From positions 1,922,001-1,986,000 of the forward strand of contig NZ_CP053452.2 in assembly GCF_013128195.2 (NCBI RefSeq): DNA of 64,000 nucleotides, read 5' to 3'. The translations under genes were made by a program, and so were the position numbers. Positions 24,985 through 32,598 of the stretch are shown in pieces; position 1 is the stretch's first letter; each line of letters opens with the position of its first letter. The notes beneath the pieces were generated by a model. That model was given only the letters and a program-made list of their open reading frames with translations. It made no database searches and was not told the origin of the DNA. Source of the stretch: Frigoriglobus tundricola (GTDB lineage: Bacteria; Planctomycetota; Planctomycetia; Gemmatales; Gemmataceae).

Positions 24985-26043
24985 GTGCCTGCCGATTTGT
25001 GGACCGAAGCCGGCCACATGATGGAGTCCGGCCTGCTCGTGGCGATGGGCGCGGTGCCGCTCGGGTTGCTCGCGTGGGCGGCCCGGCCGGACGGCGAACC
25101 GCTCCTCCCGCGCTGGACGCCGTGGCGCGTGCCGTGGAGCGGCTTCGAGGTCGTCACCGCCTTCCTCGTGGTCTCATTCGTGCTGCCGGCGGCCGCGCTC
25201 GAGGTTCTCACACAAAGCGCTTTCTACGGCACGATCTACGGCGCCGACTTCCCGCCGCCCGGCGCAAAAGACGTGTCCCCGGACCGCGCGAAAGACGCCT
25301 CCATCGTCCGCATGTTGTGGGCGAATCTCGTAGCGTTGCCGTTCACCCTCGGCCTCATCTGGGCGGCGGCACGCACGCTCTACCCGACCTGGAAACCGAA
25401 ACCCGTGGCGAGTACCGCGGGGCGGGTGAAGCTCGCGGTGGTGGCGTGGCTCGTGCTCGCGCCGACGGTGCTGGTGTTCAACGCGGTCGTCAACGCGGTC
25501 GCGCTGATGTTCGATGTGACCCCGGACGCCCACGCGCTCACGAAATTCGCCGGCCACCCGGCTCTCGATCAAGTGCTGTTCGCTCTGGAGGCGTGCGTCG
25601 CCGCACCCGTGCGTGAGGAGATCGTGTTTCGTGGCGTGCTGTTGTCGTGGTGCGTGGGGCGGATGAAACTTCCCGGCGCGGGTGTGACGCGGGTCACCGG
25701 CACGCGGCCGTGGTTCGTGATGCTCACCGCGGTGGCGTTCGCGGCGGTACTGAGCGACTGGCGCCCCGCGCCGGTCGCGTTCGCCGGGTCGCTCGCGGTC
25801 GGGCTCGCGGTGGTCGGGCGGTACGCTCGCACCGGAGCGAGACGCATTCGGGCCGTGTACGCCACCGCCGCGCTCTTCGCGGTCGTGCACACGAGCGTGT
25901 GGCCCAGTCCGGTCCCGCTGTTCCTGCTCGGCCTGGGGCTCGGGTGGCTCGCGGTGCGGACCAAAGGCGTACTCGTTCCCGTCCTCGTTCACGGGCTGTT
26001 CAACGCCGTTTCGGCCGTGTTCGTACTCCGCGGCGGGGGGTAA
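24985..26043 (+). CDS. CPBP-family intramembrane glutamic endopeptidase
   Basis: 352 residues, GTG start at 24985. About eight hydrophobic helices. Signature motifs are REEIVFRGVLL (EExxxR, catalytic Glu pair), a His in AVVHTSVWPSP and the C-terminal VHGLFNAV. CPBP (Abi/Rce1-type) proteases cut prenylated or membrane-bound substrates; in bacteria roles range from bacteriocin immunity to regulation. An extra N-terminal region of about 170 residues precedes the core. The 252-bp gap upstream holds the divergent promoters and nothing else that I can see. Confidence 0.88.
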   Translation: MPADLWTEAGHMMESGLLVAMGAVPLGLLAWAARPDGEPLLPRWTPWRVPWSGFEVVTAFLVVSFVLPAAALEVLTQSAFYGTIYGADFPPPGAKDVSPDRAKDASIVRMLWANLVALPFTLGLIWAAARTLYPTWKPKPVASTAGRVKLAVVAWLVLAPTVLVFNAVVNAVALMFDVTPDAHALTKFAGHPALDQVLFALEACVAAPVREEIVFRGVLLSWCVGRMKLPGAGVTRVTGTRPWFVMLTAVAFAAVLSDWRPAPVAFAGSLAVGLAVVGRYARTGARRIRAVYATAALFAVVHTSVWPSPVPLFLLGLGLGWLAVRTKGVLVPVLVHGLFNAVSAVFVLRGGG

Positions 26044-26118
26044 CGCCTCTATCCAGAAATGACGAAGGGAAGGCCCGATTGCCGCGGCCTTCCCCTCTCG
26101 AAGTCGCCGGTGGTCGGA

Positions 26119-26619
26119 TCACCTCTCCGCCTTCGCGGTGTGTTTGAGCATCTCGCGGCACGCCTTCTCGCACTTCACACATTCGTCGTGACACTTTTTC
26201 ATGATCTCGTCGTGTGCGGCGTGCTTCTCACACGCGTCCCCGCAGCGCTTGCACGCGTCGGCGCACGCCGCACAGATCAGGTCCGAACACGGACCGAACT
26301 TCGACACCACCGCCGACGCGGACGCGCAGATCGTCGCGCAGTCCGCGCACAGCCGCACCGTCTCCAGGTGGTCCTTCTTGCCCTCGGCGACCATCTTCGT
26401 GCAGTGTGCCGCACACCCGTTGCACGTCCGGGCGCAGTCGTCACACTCCTTCGCACAGTCCATGAAATGAGTCATCTTCGTATCGCCCGCGGAGGCGGGC
26501 TGGGCCTTGGCCTCCACCGGCGGGGCCGGTTTCTTGTCCTCGGCGGTCGTGTAGCGGCCCGCGACGACGAGCGCTGCCGCCATCAACCCCAGAACGCCGA
26601 TCCGCTTAGTGATGCTCAT
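26119..26619 (-). CDS. Cys-rich four-helix-bundle copper-binding protein, exported
   Basis: 166 residues. N-terminal signal or anchor (ITKRIGVLGLMAAALVVAG), then about 110 residues of helices with Cys every three or four residues: DCAKECDDCARTCNGCAAHC, LCADCATICAS, CAACADACKRCGDACEKH, CHDECVKCEKACREM. This is the PF03860/Csp copper-storage pattern, in which the bundle core holds many Cu(I) ions. The leader lacks a clear Tat twin-Arg. It would store or detoxify copper in the cell envelope. ATG at 26619 with no strong ribosome-binding site. Confidence 0.88.
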   Translation of the reverse strand: MSITKRIGVLGLMAAALVVAGRYTTAEDKKPAPPVEAKAQPASAGDTKMTHFMDCAKECDDCARTCNGCAAHCTKMVAEGKKDHLETVRLCADCATICASASAVVSKFGPCSDLICAACADACKRCGDACEKHAAHDEIMKKCHDECVKCEKACREMLKHTAKAER

Positions 26620-26705
26620 GTTGTTCCCCACGAGTACAAGACGTGAAACCGCCGAGCTTGGGCGCGGCGGTTCGCAATACATTGATGTGCAAACGTTGCG
26701 CCGAA

Positions 26706-27875
26706 TCAGGCGACGCGGCGCTCTTCGCGCTTGAGCCACTTCTGCATGGCGAGGAGTTCCTGGCTCCAGTCGGGGCCGAACCGCTTCTGGCAGAACGCGT
26801 CATAAAGCAGGTCGAGCGTTTCGATCAGCGCCCGGAGCGCCGTTGCGCGGTCGTCGAGTTTGCCGCGGGCGTCGGCGCCCTCGTCCGGGGGCGGCAGCTT
26901 CGCGCCGCCCACCGCGAGGGTCTCGGCGTGGAGCGCCAGTTCGTACTGGTCGCTGTGCCGGACCAGCGTGAGCCCGACCTTGCGGGGCAGTTTGCCGCTC
27001 TGGATCGCGCGGCGGGCTTCGGGCAGGCGGGTCGGGCCTTCGTGGGAGATCGTCTCGTGCCCGGTCACGCCGCGGGGGCACTCGAGCGTCAGCGAACGGG
27101 CCATCATCAGCGTCACGTCCGAGTTGTCCGCCAGCTTGATGGTGTCGGACTCGACGTCGGTGTAGTACCAGAGCCAGAGCAGGAACTCGTTACCGATGAA
27201 GTCGCGGCTGCTCTCGTCGGCGATCCACGCCACGTCGCTCGGGGACACGCCGGGCACGAACGCGCTGGGCGCGGAGTCGTCCACCAGCCGCGTGCGGGCG
27301 CTCACTTCGGCCAGATGGTACGCGCGCCGGCCGGCGGTGACGCAGTCCAGCCCGACGCCGAACGTCTGCTCGAACAGGCTGCACAGCCGGTCCACTTGCG
27401 TGAGCGAGGTGGCCCCGAACAGCACCTCGTTGGTGAGCCGGTCCCACAGCACCGGGACGCACTTGCGCTTCTTGTAGCGCCCGTCCTTCGCCTCCTGTTC
27501 GAGGCGGTCGCGGGCGATCTCCTTCGCCTCGCGCTTCTGCCGCGCCGAGGCGAACCCCGACGGGTTGTTCTTCGAGAGCGCCTTCAGCTCGACCGCGAAG
27601 TAGGCGCGGAGCAGGTCGGACGGGAGCTTGTCGGTGTCGACGCGCAGGTCGAAGGTGAGGGTGTCGTTGATGACGTTCTTGGCGAGGTGGAAGTCGGTGT
27701 CGAGGACGTGGTCGCCGGCGGTCCACCCGGTCTCGACGCCGTCGGCGGCGGCGATCCGCTGGCGCCCGGCCTGGCGGTCCCTGAGCCGGTCGAGGTGCTC
27801 GTCGTCGAAGAAGCGCGGCGCCGGGCCGTTCACCTTGAATCGCAGGAATGTGGCGCGCCCTGCAAAGAAGCCCAT
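26706..27875 (-). CDS. RdgC-like protein
   Basis: 389 residues. Blocks such as KKRKCVPVLWDRLTNEVLFG and IGNEFLLWLWYYTDVESDTI (Leu-Trp-rich) resemble RdgC, a ring-shaped dsDNA-binding protein that restrains RecA, but the N-terminus (GFFAGRATFLRFKVNGPAP) differs from the enterobacterial form and the protein is longer than the usual 300. I therefore call it RdgC-like with moderate certainty. Its start at 27875 lies 8 bp from the first of two CRISPR-repeat-like dyads, which sit in its probable 5' leader. Confidence 0.6.
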   Translation of the reverse strand: MGFFAGRATFLRFKVNGPAPRFFDDEHLDRLRDRQAGRQRIAAADGVETGWTAGDHVLDTDFHLAKNVINDTLTFDLRVDTDKLPSDLLRAYFAVELKALSKNNPSGFASARQKREAKEIARDRLEQEAKDGRYKKRKCVPVLWDRLTNEVLFGATSLTQVDRLCSLFEQTFGVGLDCVTAGRRAYHLAEVSARTRLVDDSAPSAFVPGVSPSDVAWIADESSRDFIGNEFLLWLWYYTDVESDTIKLADNSDVTLMMARSLTLECPRGVTGHETISHEGPTRLPEARRAIQSGKLPRKVGLTLVRHSDQYELALHAETLAVGGAKLPPPDEGADARGKLDDRATALRALIETLDLLYDAFCQKRFGPDWSQELLAMQKWLKREERRVA

Positions 27876-27882
27876 AACAACC

Positions 27883-27990
27883 TCAATTCGGCCACGGCGT
27901 CCTGCCGTGGAGAAACCTTCAAGCGAAGAAAACTGGCCCGGCCGGTGAATCTTCCTTCAATTCGGCCACGGATGAACCCGTGGAGAGAAC
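27883..27990. repeat. Pair of CRISPR-repeat-like dyads
   Basis: Two 34-bp sequences at 27883-27916 and 27957-27990 both read TCAATTCGGCCACGG, a 7-base variable loop, then CCGTGGAGA. They are 74 bp apart, so a 40-bp 'spacer' lies between. On the minus strand each runs GTT...CTCCACGG ... CCGTGGCCGAATTGA, the form of many CRISPR repeats. There are only two copies and no cas gene in the window. They could equally be two operators with CCACGG/CCGTGG dyads in the rdgC-like promoter. Confidence 0.55.
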
Positions 27991-28011
27991 ATTCGCATTC
28001 GGACCGGCTCA

Positions 28012-28047
28012 TAAAAAGCGAAAGCCCACCCGGTGCGTCGGGTGGGC
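28012..28047 (-). terminator. Rho-independent terminator
   Basis: A perfect 9-bp stem GCCCACCCG / CGGGTGGGC around a 6-base loop is followed, on the minus strand, by TTTCGCTTTTTAT. It lies 22 bases after the stop of the small minus-strand gene at 28069 and insulates the rdgC-like gene from it. Confidence 0.85.
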
Positions 28048-28068
28048 CGAAGGGAACGGTTCGCGCGG

Positions 28069-28263
28069 TCAGCCGACCAGCACAGCCTCGCTCACTTCGC
28101 CGTCCTTGCGGCGCATCTCTTCCAGAATGATCGGATGCCAGGCGGCGTCGCGCTCATCGGAGGGCACATAATTTTCGCGTGCCCAGCGCCGGAGGCGCAG
28201 TTCTTCGATAAAGTCCAGTTCCGAGAGGACGCCAGAGCTGACCATGACTTGACCCTTGTTCAT
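28069..28263 (-). CDS. Small conserved hypothetical protein
   Basis: 64 residues from the ATG at 28263; the open frame upstream is basic and not protein-like. The sequence ELDFIEELRLRRWARENYVP, then AWHPIILEEMRRKDGE, is a compact helical protein that I recall from other planctomycete genomes, with no known function. It is followed by a clear terminator. The divergent gap 28264-28603 (340 bp) contains the promoters of this gene and the next and no gene that I can support. Confidence 0.65.
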   Translation of the reverse strand: MNKGQVMVSSGVLSELDFIEELRLRRWARENYVPSDERDAAWHPIILEEMRRKDGEVSEAVLVG

Positions 28264-28603
28264 CCCGTTAGCCCGCTCGCGTGCGGGCCTCACCGTCCCG
28301 CCCGCCCCCACAAAGGCGGACGATGCCCGATGAGGAGAGGTTCTGCCGACCATCCGGCAGCGCTCGAAGTATAGGAACGGCCCGGAGATCGGCAACACAG
28401 TCAGGGAAAATTATCGGAAGATCGGAACGAACGTGCCAGATGAGTAGTATGGGCAAGCTTTGCCGATAGGCGTTCTGCGAAAATGCGTAGCCTGGGGCGA
28501 CTGCGCTAGAGTCGCCGATTTTTCGCGAGGGAAACGCGAGCGAACCGTCGTCCCGGTTGACGAGTCGAGATCGTCCTCGTCCGCCGAACACGGGAGAGAC
28601 ATC

Positions 28604-29191
28604 ATGTGGTCCGCGTCAGTTGAAGAATTGATGAACGGGCGCGTGTTACGGTTTGTCGTCACTCGCGGCTCGGGGCCGGCCACCGTTGCCGACGTCCTCC
28701 ACGAATGGCGGGGCGATGCTGCGTTCCGGTCGTGGTTCAATGCACTGCTCGCAAATATTCCGTTCTCGGCATTCCGGTGGGAAACGCCGGCCGTCACGGC
28801 GTCAACGATTTCGCGCGCGTTCGAATTCGTGGTACTCGATGCCCCGGCTATCGCCCGGCCCCCGGATCAGGCGGCATTCGCCGAGCACTTCCGGGCCGCC
28901 CCGGGCGCGCCCGCGGTCACGTTCCCGAACCTCGGTGGGGACGCGGTGCTGGTCGTCCCGTGCCCGCTCACCGCGGCGTCCGCTTACGGGCACCTGGCGG
29001 CGTTCGTCCGCTCGGCACCCGAATCCCAGCAAGACGCTCTGTGGCAAATGGTCGGAGATGCGATGGACCGGCGCGTGAGCGCCAAGCCCGTGTGGCTCAG
29101 CACCGCCGGCGCGGGCGTGTCCTGGCTGCACGTGCGGCTCGACAACCGACCCAAGTACTACGGCCATGCGCCGTACCGACAGGCCCTTTAG
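28604..29191 (+). CDS. DUF6940-like protein
   Basis: 195 residues. ATG at 28604 with GGGAGAG upstream; the upstream open frame has no good start. The sequence has FRSWFNALLANIPFSAFRWE, FPNLGGDAVLVVPCPL, HLAAFVRSAPESQQDALWQM and a C-terminal VSWLHVRLDNRPKYYGHAPY. These blocks match my memory of the DUF6940 family, whose function is unknown; the matching is from recall and not a search. Soluble, no signal. Confidence 0.7.
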   Translation: MWSASVEELMNGRVLRFVVTRGSGPATVADVLHEWRGDAAFRSWFNALLANIPFSAFRWETPAVTASTISRAFEFVVLDAPAIARPPDQAAFAEHFRAAPGAPAVTFPNLGGDAVLVVPCPLTAASAYGHLAAFVRSAPESQQDALWQMVGDAMDRRVSAKPVWLSTAGAGVSWLHVRLDNRPKYYGHAPYRQAL

Positions 29192-29231
29192 TGTTGGGCA
29201 GATTTGAAGGCGCACCGCGCGAGGAACCGGA

Positions 29232-29635
29232 ATGGCACGCCCCACGAAACGAAAGATCCTTCAGCTCCGGGAAGCGGTCATCGACGGTACGGTCAGCTAC
29301 ATGAAGTAGGGGGCGCGGAGAGCGAAACCGATCCGGACTACGATCCGGAATTCGACGCGGGTTACACACAGGTCCACATTAACCGGTGCGCCCGGGTCGT
29401 CGACGGGTTCCTCGCTTCGCTGGAGAACGTGCCCAAAGAGAAGTCGAACGCGTTCGTCCTGAAAGCGGTGAAAACGGTGGTCGTCAGACTGAACAAATTG
29501 AACGACCAGTGCGACGGCGTGCTCATCGAAACCGGCCGGCGCGAACAACTGTGCGCGCTCCTCATTGCCGCCGCACAGCGCGCGGGCCTGGTGTCCGATG
29601 AGTACGACGTGACCGCGCCATGGCGCGAGTGGTAG
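29232..29635 (+). pseudogene. Conserved hypothetical gene, frame broken near 29305
   Basis: An ATG at 29232 with a purine-rich leader opens ARPTKRKILQLREAVIDGTV but meets TAG at 29307. A second frame of the same strand, with no start of its own nearby, continues with ETDPDYDPEFDAGYTQVHIN, CARVVDGFLASLEN and LNDQCDGVLIETGRREQLCA to a stop at 29633. Joined, they give one helical protein of about 134 residues. The join needs a -1 (or +2) shift around 29303-29308. It could be a true pseudogene or an assembly error. Confidence 0.55.
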
Positions 29636-29704
29636 TCCCGGACCACGCGCTAATCATTTGCACCCGACTTGATCGACTGATGACCGAAAGCGGACGGACG
29701 CCAC

Positions 29705-30066
29705 ATGAGCCTTTCGAGAGCGACGGCCGGAGACGTGGAACGATATCTCGACGAGGAGCTACTGGCACAACAGCCGCCCGCGGCGTGGTTCGCCCCGACC
29801 GCAGGGTTGCCTGCGGTCGAGGCGGTTTGGGCACTGTTGGAATCTCGGCCTGGCTTCTTCAGCAGTCAGGCTACAAAGTGCGATCGTTGCTTCGACCTGA
29901 AGATGACGGCAAGGTCGTCGCCATCGACGTTGTGACGGGGGAATACGAAATCCACGGAGATGATTACACGGTCGTCTCTCGCCTCCGCGCACGTCACCCG
30001 CACGCCGCAATCTGGCTCGAACGGGTCGGGCAGCCAACGGCCTATCAAATGAGGCACGGCCGATGA
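29705..30066 (+). pseudogene. Conserved hypothetical gene, frame broken near 29850
   Basis: From ATG at 29705 the frame encodes SLSRATAGDVERYLDEELLA and LPAVEAVWALLESRPGF, then becomes meaningless. A second frame picks up with LLQQSGYKVRSLLRPEDDGK, VVTGEYEIHGDDYTVVSRLR and RHPHAAIWLERVGQPTAYQM to a stop at 30064. The two parts make a sensible 120-residue protein with a -1 (or +2) shift near 29850. It is the second broken gene within 700 bp. No known family. Confidence 0.55.
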
Positions 30067-30088
30067 CCCGAGGCCCGTTGCCCTGAGT

Positions 30089-31354
30089 CTACTTCGCCAG
30101 CACCGCGGGGGCCGATGCCTGCGCGTGTTGGGCGTCGTGCCCGGCGTAGGCGCCGAAGTCGTTGAAGAACAGCCGCTTCGCCAGCCGGTAGAACACGTTC
30201 TTCTCGGGCACCTCCGCCGCCGGGTTGTATTGCGACGTGCGGACCGTCATCGCGCCCAGTTCGGCCAGCGCCGTCTGGCGCGCGGTCGCGTCCTTCGCCC
30301 CGTGCGCGGCTACCAGTTTCTTGAGCAGGTCCGGGCGCTCCAGCACGATGCACCCGCGGGTCGTCTCGGCCGCGAGCTTGCGGAAGTCCGCGAGGAACGC
30401 CGACTGGAGGAACTTCTGCTTCAGCGGGCGGGCGTCCGTCGTGCCGTGGATCGACTCCTTCGAGAACTGCACGATCGGGCACGGCTCGATGTCGCCCCAC
30501 GGGTTGATGTGGTGGCTGATCCCCGTCGCGGCCGGGCACAGCGCCTTGCCCTCGCCGTCGTGGTACGCGTCGATGATCACGATCGGCTTTTTCGCCCGCA
30601 TCTCGACCACGAACGTCCGCGCCCGGAGCGCCTGCTCCGGCGTGAGGCACAGGTCCGGGTTCGGGTTCGGCCCCATCGGCCGGTACACGTGGAACCACGT
30701 GTAGAGCACGCCCATGTCCACGAGCCGGTCGATCCACGCCTCGCGCAACAGGTCGTCGATGTTGGTCCGCGCGAGGCTGGTGCAGACGCCCGTGAAGACG
30801 CCCGCGTCGAGCGCGTTGTGGAGCCCCTGCATCGTCTTGTTCAGCACGCCGCCGCGGCCGCGGCGCTCGTCCGACACGATCTCCGTGCCCTCCACGGACA
30901 CGAGCGGCGTCACGTTCCCCAGCCGCCACATCTGCTTCGCGCGCTCCGGCGTGATGAAGTGGCCGTTGGTGAAGATCTGGAAGTAGCAGTCCGGGTGCTC
31001 GGCGAGCATGTCCAGCAGGTGCGGGTGCATGAACGGCTCGCCGCCGACGATGCCGAAGAACACGTTGCCCATCTGCTTCGCTTCGCGCACCAGCTTGTGG
31101 AACGCCTCGGGCTTGATCGTCTCCTGCTTCATGCTCACATCCACCCAGCACCCCTGGCACCGCAGGTTGCACGTGTTGATGATGGAGACGTACAGGAACG
31201 GCGGGAACACTTGCCCCGTCTTGAGGCGCAGCTTGTGCCGGTGGACGGACAGTGCCCCTTTGAACCCCATGTTGTAGGCGAGGGTCCACAGGAGCCGCTT
31301 GTCGGTTTCCAGCAGCACCCGCTTGGCGAGCTTGAACGACGCGAGCAGAGTCAC
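30089..31354 (-). CDS. Radical SAM protein
   Basis: 421 residues. The [4Fe-4S] cluster motif is NTCNLRCQGCW (C-x3-C-x2-C) near residue 60, followed by GIVGGEPFMHP (GGE, SAM binding) and VSVEGTEIVSDERRG. The C-terminal half has CPAATGISHHINPWGDIEPC, with spaced Cys residues like a SPASM/twitch auxiliary cluster. The basic N-terminus looks membrane-proximal and is similar in style to HpnH-type enzymes. GTG at 31354 is chosen because the frame upstream is Arg-rich and not protein-like; an ATG further in is possible. Substrate unknown. Confidence 0.82.
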   Translation of the reverse strand: MTLLASFKLAKRVLLETDKRLLWTLAYNMGFKGALSVHRHKLRLKTGQVFPPFLYVSIINTCNLRCQGCWVDVSMKQETIKPEAFHKLVREAKQMGNVFFGIVGGEPFMHPHLLDMLAEHPDCYFQIFTNGHFITPERAKQMWRLGNVTPLVSVEGTEIVSDERRGRGGVLNKTMQGLHNALDAGVFTGVCTSLARTNIDDLLREAWIDRLVDMGVLYTWFHVYRPMGPNPNPDLCLTPEQALRARTFVVEMRAKKPIVIIDAYHDGEGKALCPAATGISHHINPWGDIEPCPIVQFSKESIHGTTDARPLKQKFLQSAFLADFRKLAAETTRGCIVLERPDLLKKLVAAHGAKDATARQTALAELGAMTVRTSQYNPAAEVPEKNVFYRLAKRLFFNDFGAYAGHDAQHAQASAPAVLAK

Positions 31355-31578
31355 AGGCGGCCCCAGATGAAGGAACGCGGCGATACTGTCGAGTGTATCG
31401 TCCGAGGGTGCGGGTTGCAGTGGCAATCGGCGGGCGTGCGGGGGCCGGATACAGCGGGTGTGCGGGCCGGGGCGCGCGCCCCGGTCCAGAAACGCGTGCC
31501 AGATACGCGCGGGCGAAGCATCCGGGCGGGCGCGCGGGAACACTTGAGTGCCTATACTTGGGTCACGGAGGATCGCCT

Positions 31579-32397
31579 ATGTTTCCCCTTGTGTTTGTTC
31601 TCGCAACCGCTCCCGCTGCCGGACCGCCACCCCTCTGCGAGCCCCAACAGGCCGCTCCGGCGAACTCGCCATGCACGCTGGACGCGATGTTCCAGTCGAG
31701 TCGCTATTGCGCCGGCCCGGCGCTGTACCCGTTCCTGAAGCAACCCCGCGTCTGCCCCGTCGCCGTTTGCGGCTGCGAGCCCGGCTCGGGTCGCGCGGAG
31801 GGCGAGAAACGCGCATGGCGGAAGGAGTTCCACACCGCCGCACACATCCCGTTCCCGCGGTTCGGCCTGGACGGGGGGATCGTCCCCGGCGACGCGCTGG
31901 TGATCTACGAAGGGATGCGGCTCACCGTTTACCCCGAGACCGGCTACTACGATGTGACGTTCACCGCCACCGTTCCGAACTCGTCAGTGACCTTGCGCAT
32001 GCAACTGACATTCACAGAGGAGTTTCCTGCCGCCGGCGTGTCGGTGGGTCAGGACAGTTCCCCCCCCCGTGCGCTACCGGCGCGGCCCGCCGCGCTCCGT
32101 GGCCCGCAAGCCACCTCAATGGTCGCACCGAAGAGTTACAAGCTCACCCTGCCGCCGATCCGCATGGAACCGCCCCGTGACGCGAAGCCCGGCGATCCGA
32201 CCGTGATGACCTTCAATATCGCACACCGCGGCTATTCGAGCTTGTTCCTCGATCCCAAGTGTCAGCTCCCCGGGGGCTGTACCAGTAGTGCCACGGACTG
32301 TCCGCCCGAATGCCCCATCACGTGCAAATGGACGGTCACCAGGGACGCCACGGCCCGTTTCGGTACGCCCGTCGCAATCGAAGATCCGAACCGCTGA
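31579..32397 (+). CDS. Exported protein of the secretin-like locus
   Basis: 272 residues. ATG at 31579 with GGAGGA upstream, signal peptide FPLVFVLATAPAAGP. The mature part has several Cys (CGCEPGS, CQLPGGCTSS, CPPECPITCKW) and a beta-rich core (GIVPGDALVIYEGMRLTVYP, YYDVTFTATVP, YKLTLPPIRMEPPRD). No known family. Its layout is similar to the exported gene after the giant protein (38623): a beta-sandwich ending in 'lPPi/FPPm' blocks. Lies 201 bp before the giant gene on the same strand. Confidence 0.75.
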   Translation: MFPLVFVLATAPAAGPPPLCEPQQAAPANSPCTLDAMFQSSRYCAGPALYPFLKQPRVCPVAVCGCEPGSGRAEGEKRAWRKEFHTAAHIPFPRFGLDGGIVPGDALVIYEGMRLTVYPETGYYDVTFTATVPNSSVTLRMQLTFTEEFPAAGVSVGQDSSPPRALPARPAALRGPQATSMVAPKSYKLTLPPIRMEPPRDAKPGDPTVMTFNIAHRGYSSLFLDPKCQLPGGCTSSATDCPPECPITCKWTVTRDATARFGTPVAIEDPNR

Positions 32398-32598
32398 TCC
32401 ACTTCCCCCGTCCGACCGCGACGGAACGTCGCGGTCGGACGGTTTGCAGGCGAGCCGATTCACCCTTCCATACAGAAGTCAGTCCGAAAAGCCCGCACAA
32501 CCGATAAAGTCATCGCAGACCCCCGTCGATAATCGTGGGGGGATTTCCCGACACGCTCGCCCGGCGCCCCGCGCCGCGCGTGTTTACGGGGGTGCGGA

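Noticed and set aside
27883-27990. A true CRISPR array
   Set aside because: Only two repeat-like units and no cas genes; kept as a repeat pair and a finding, not as an array.
30125-31738. A 537-codon plus-strand frame opposite the radical SAM gene
   Set aside because: Antisense to a gene with a clear CxxxCxxC motif; no protein-like features.
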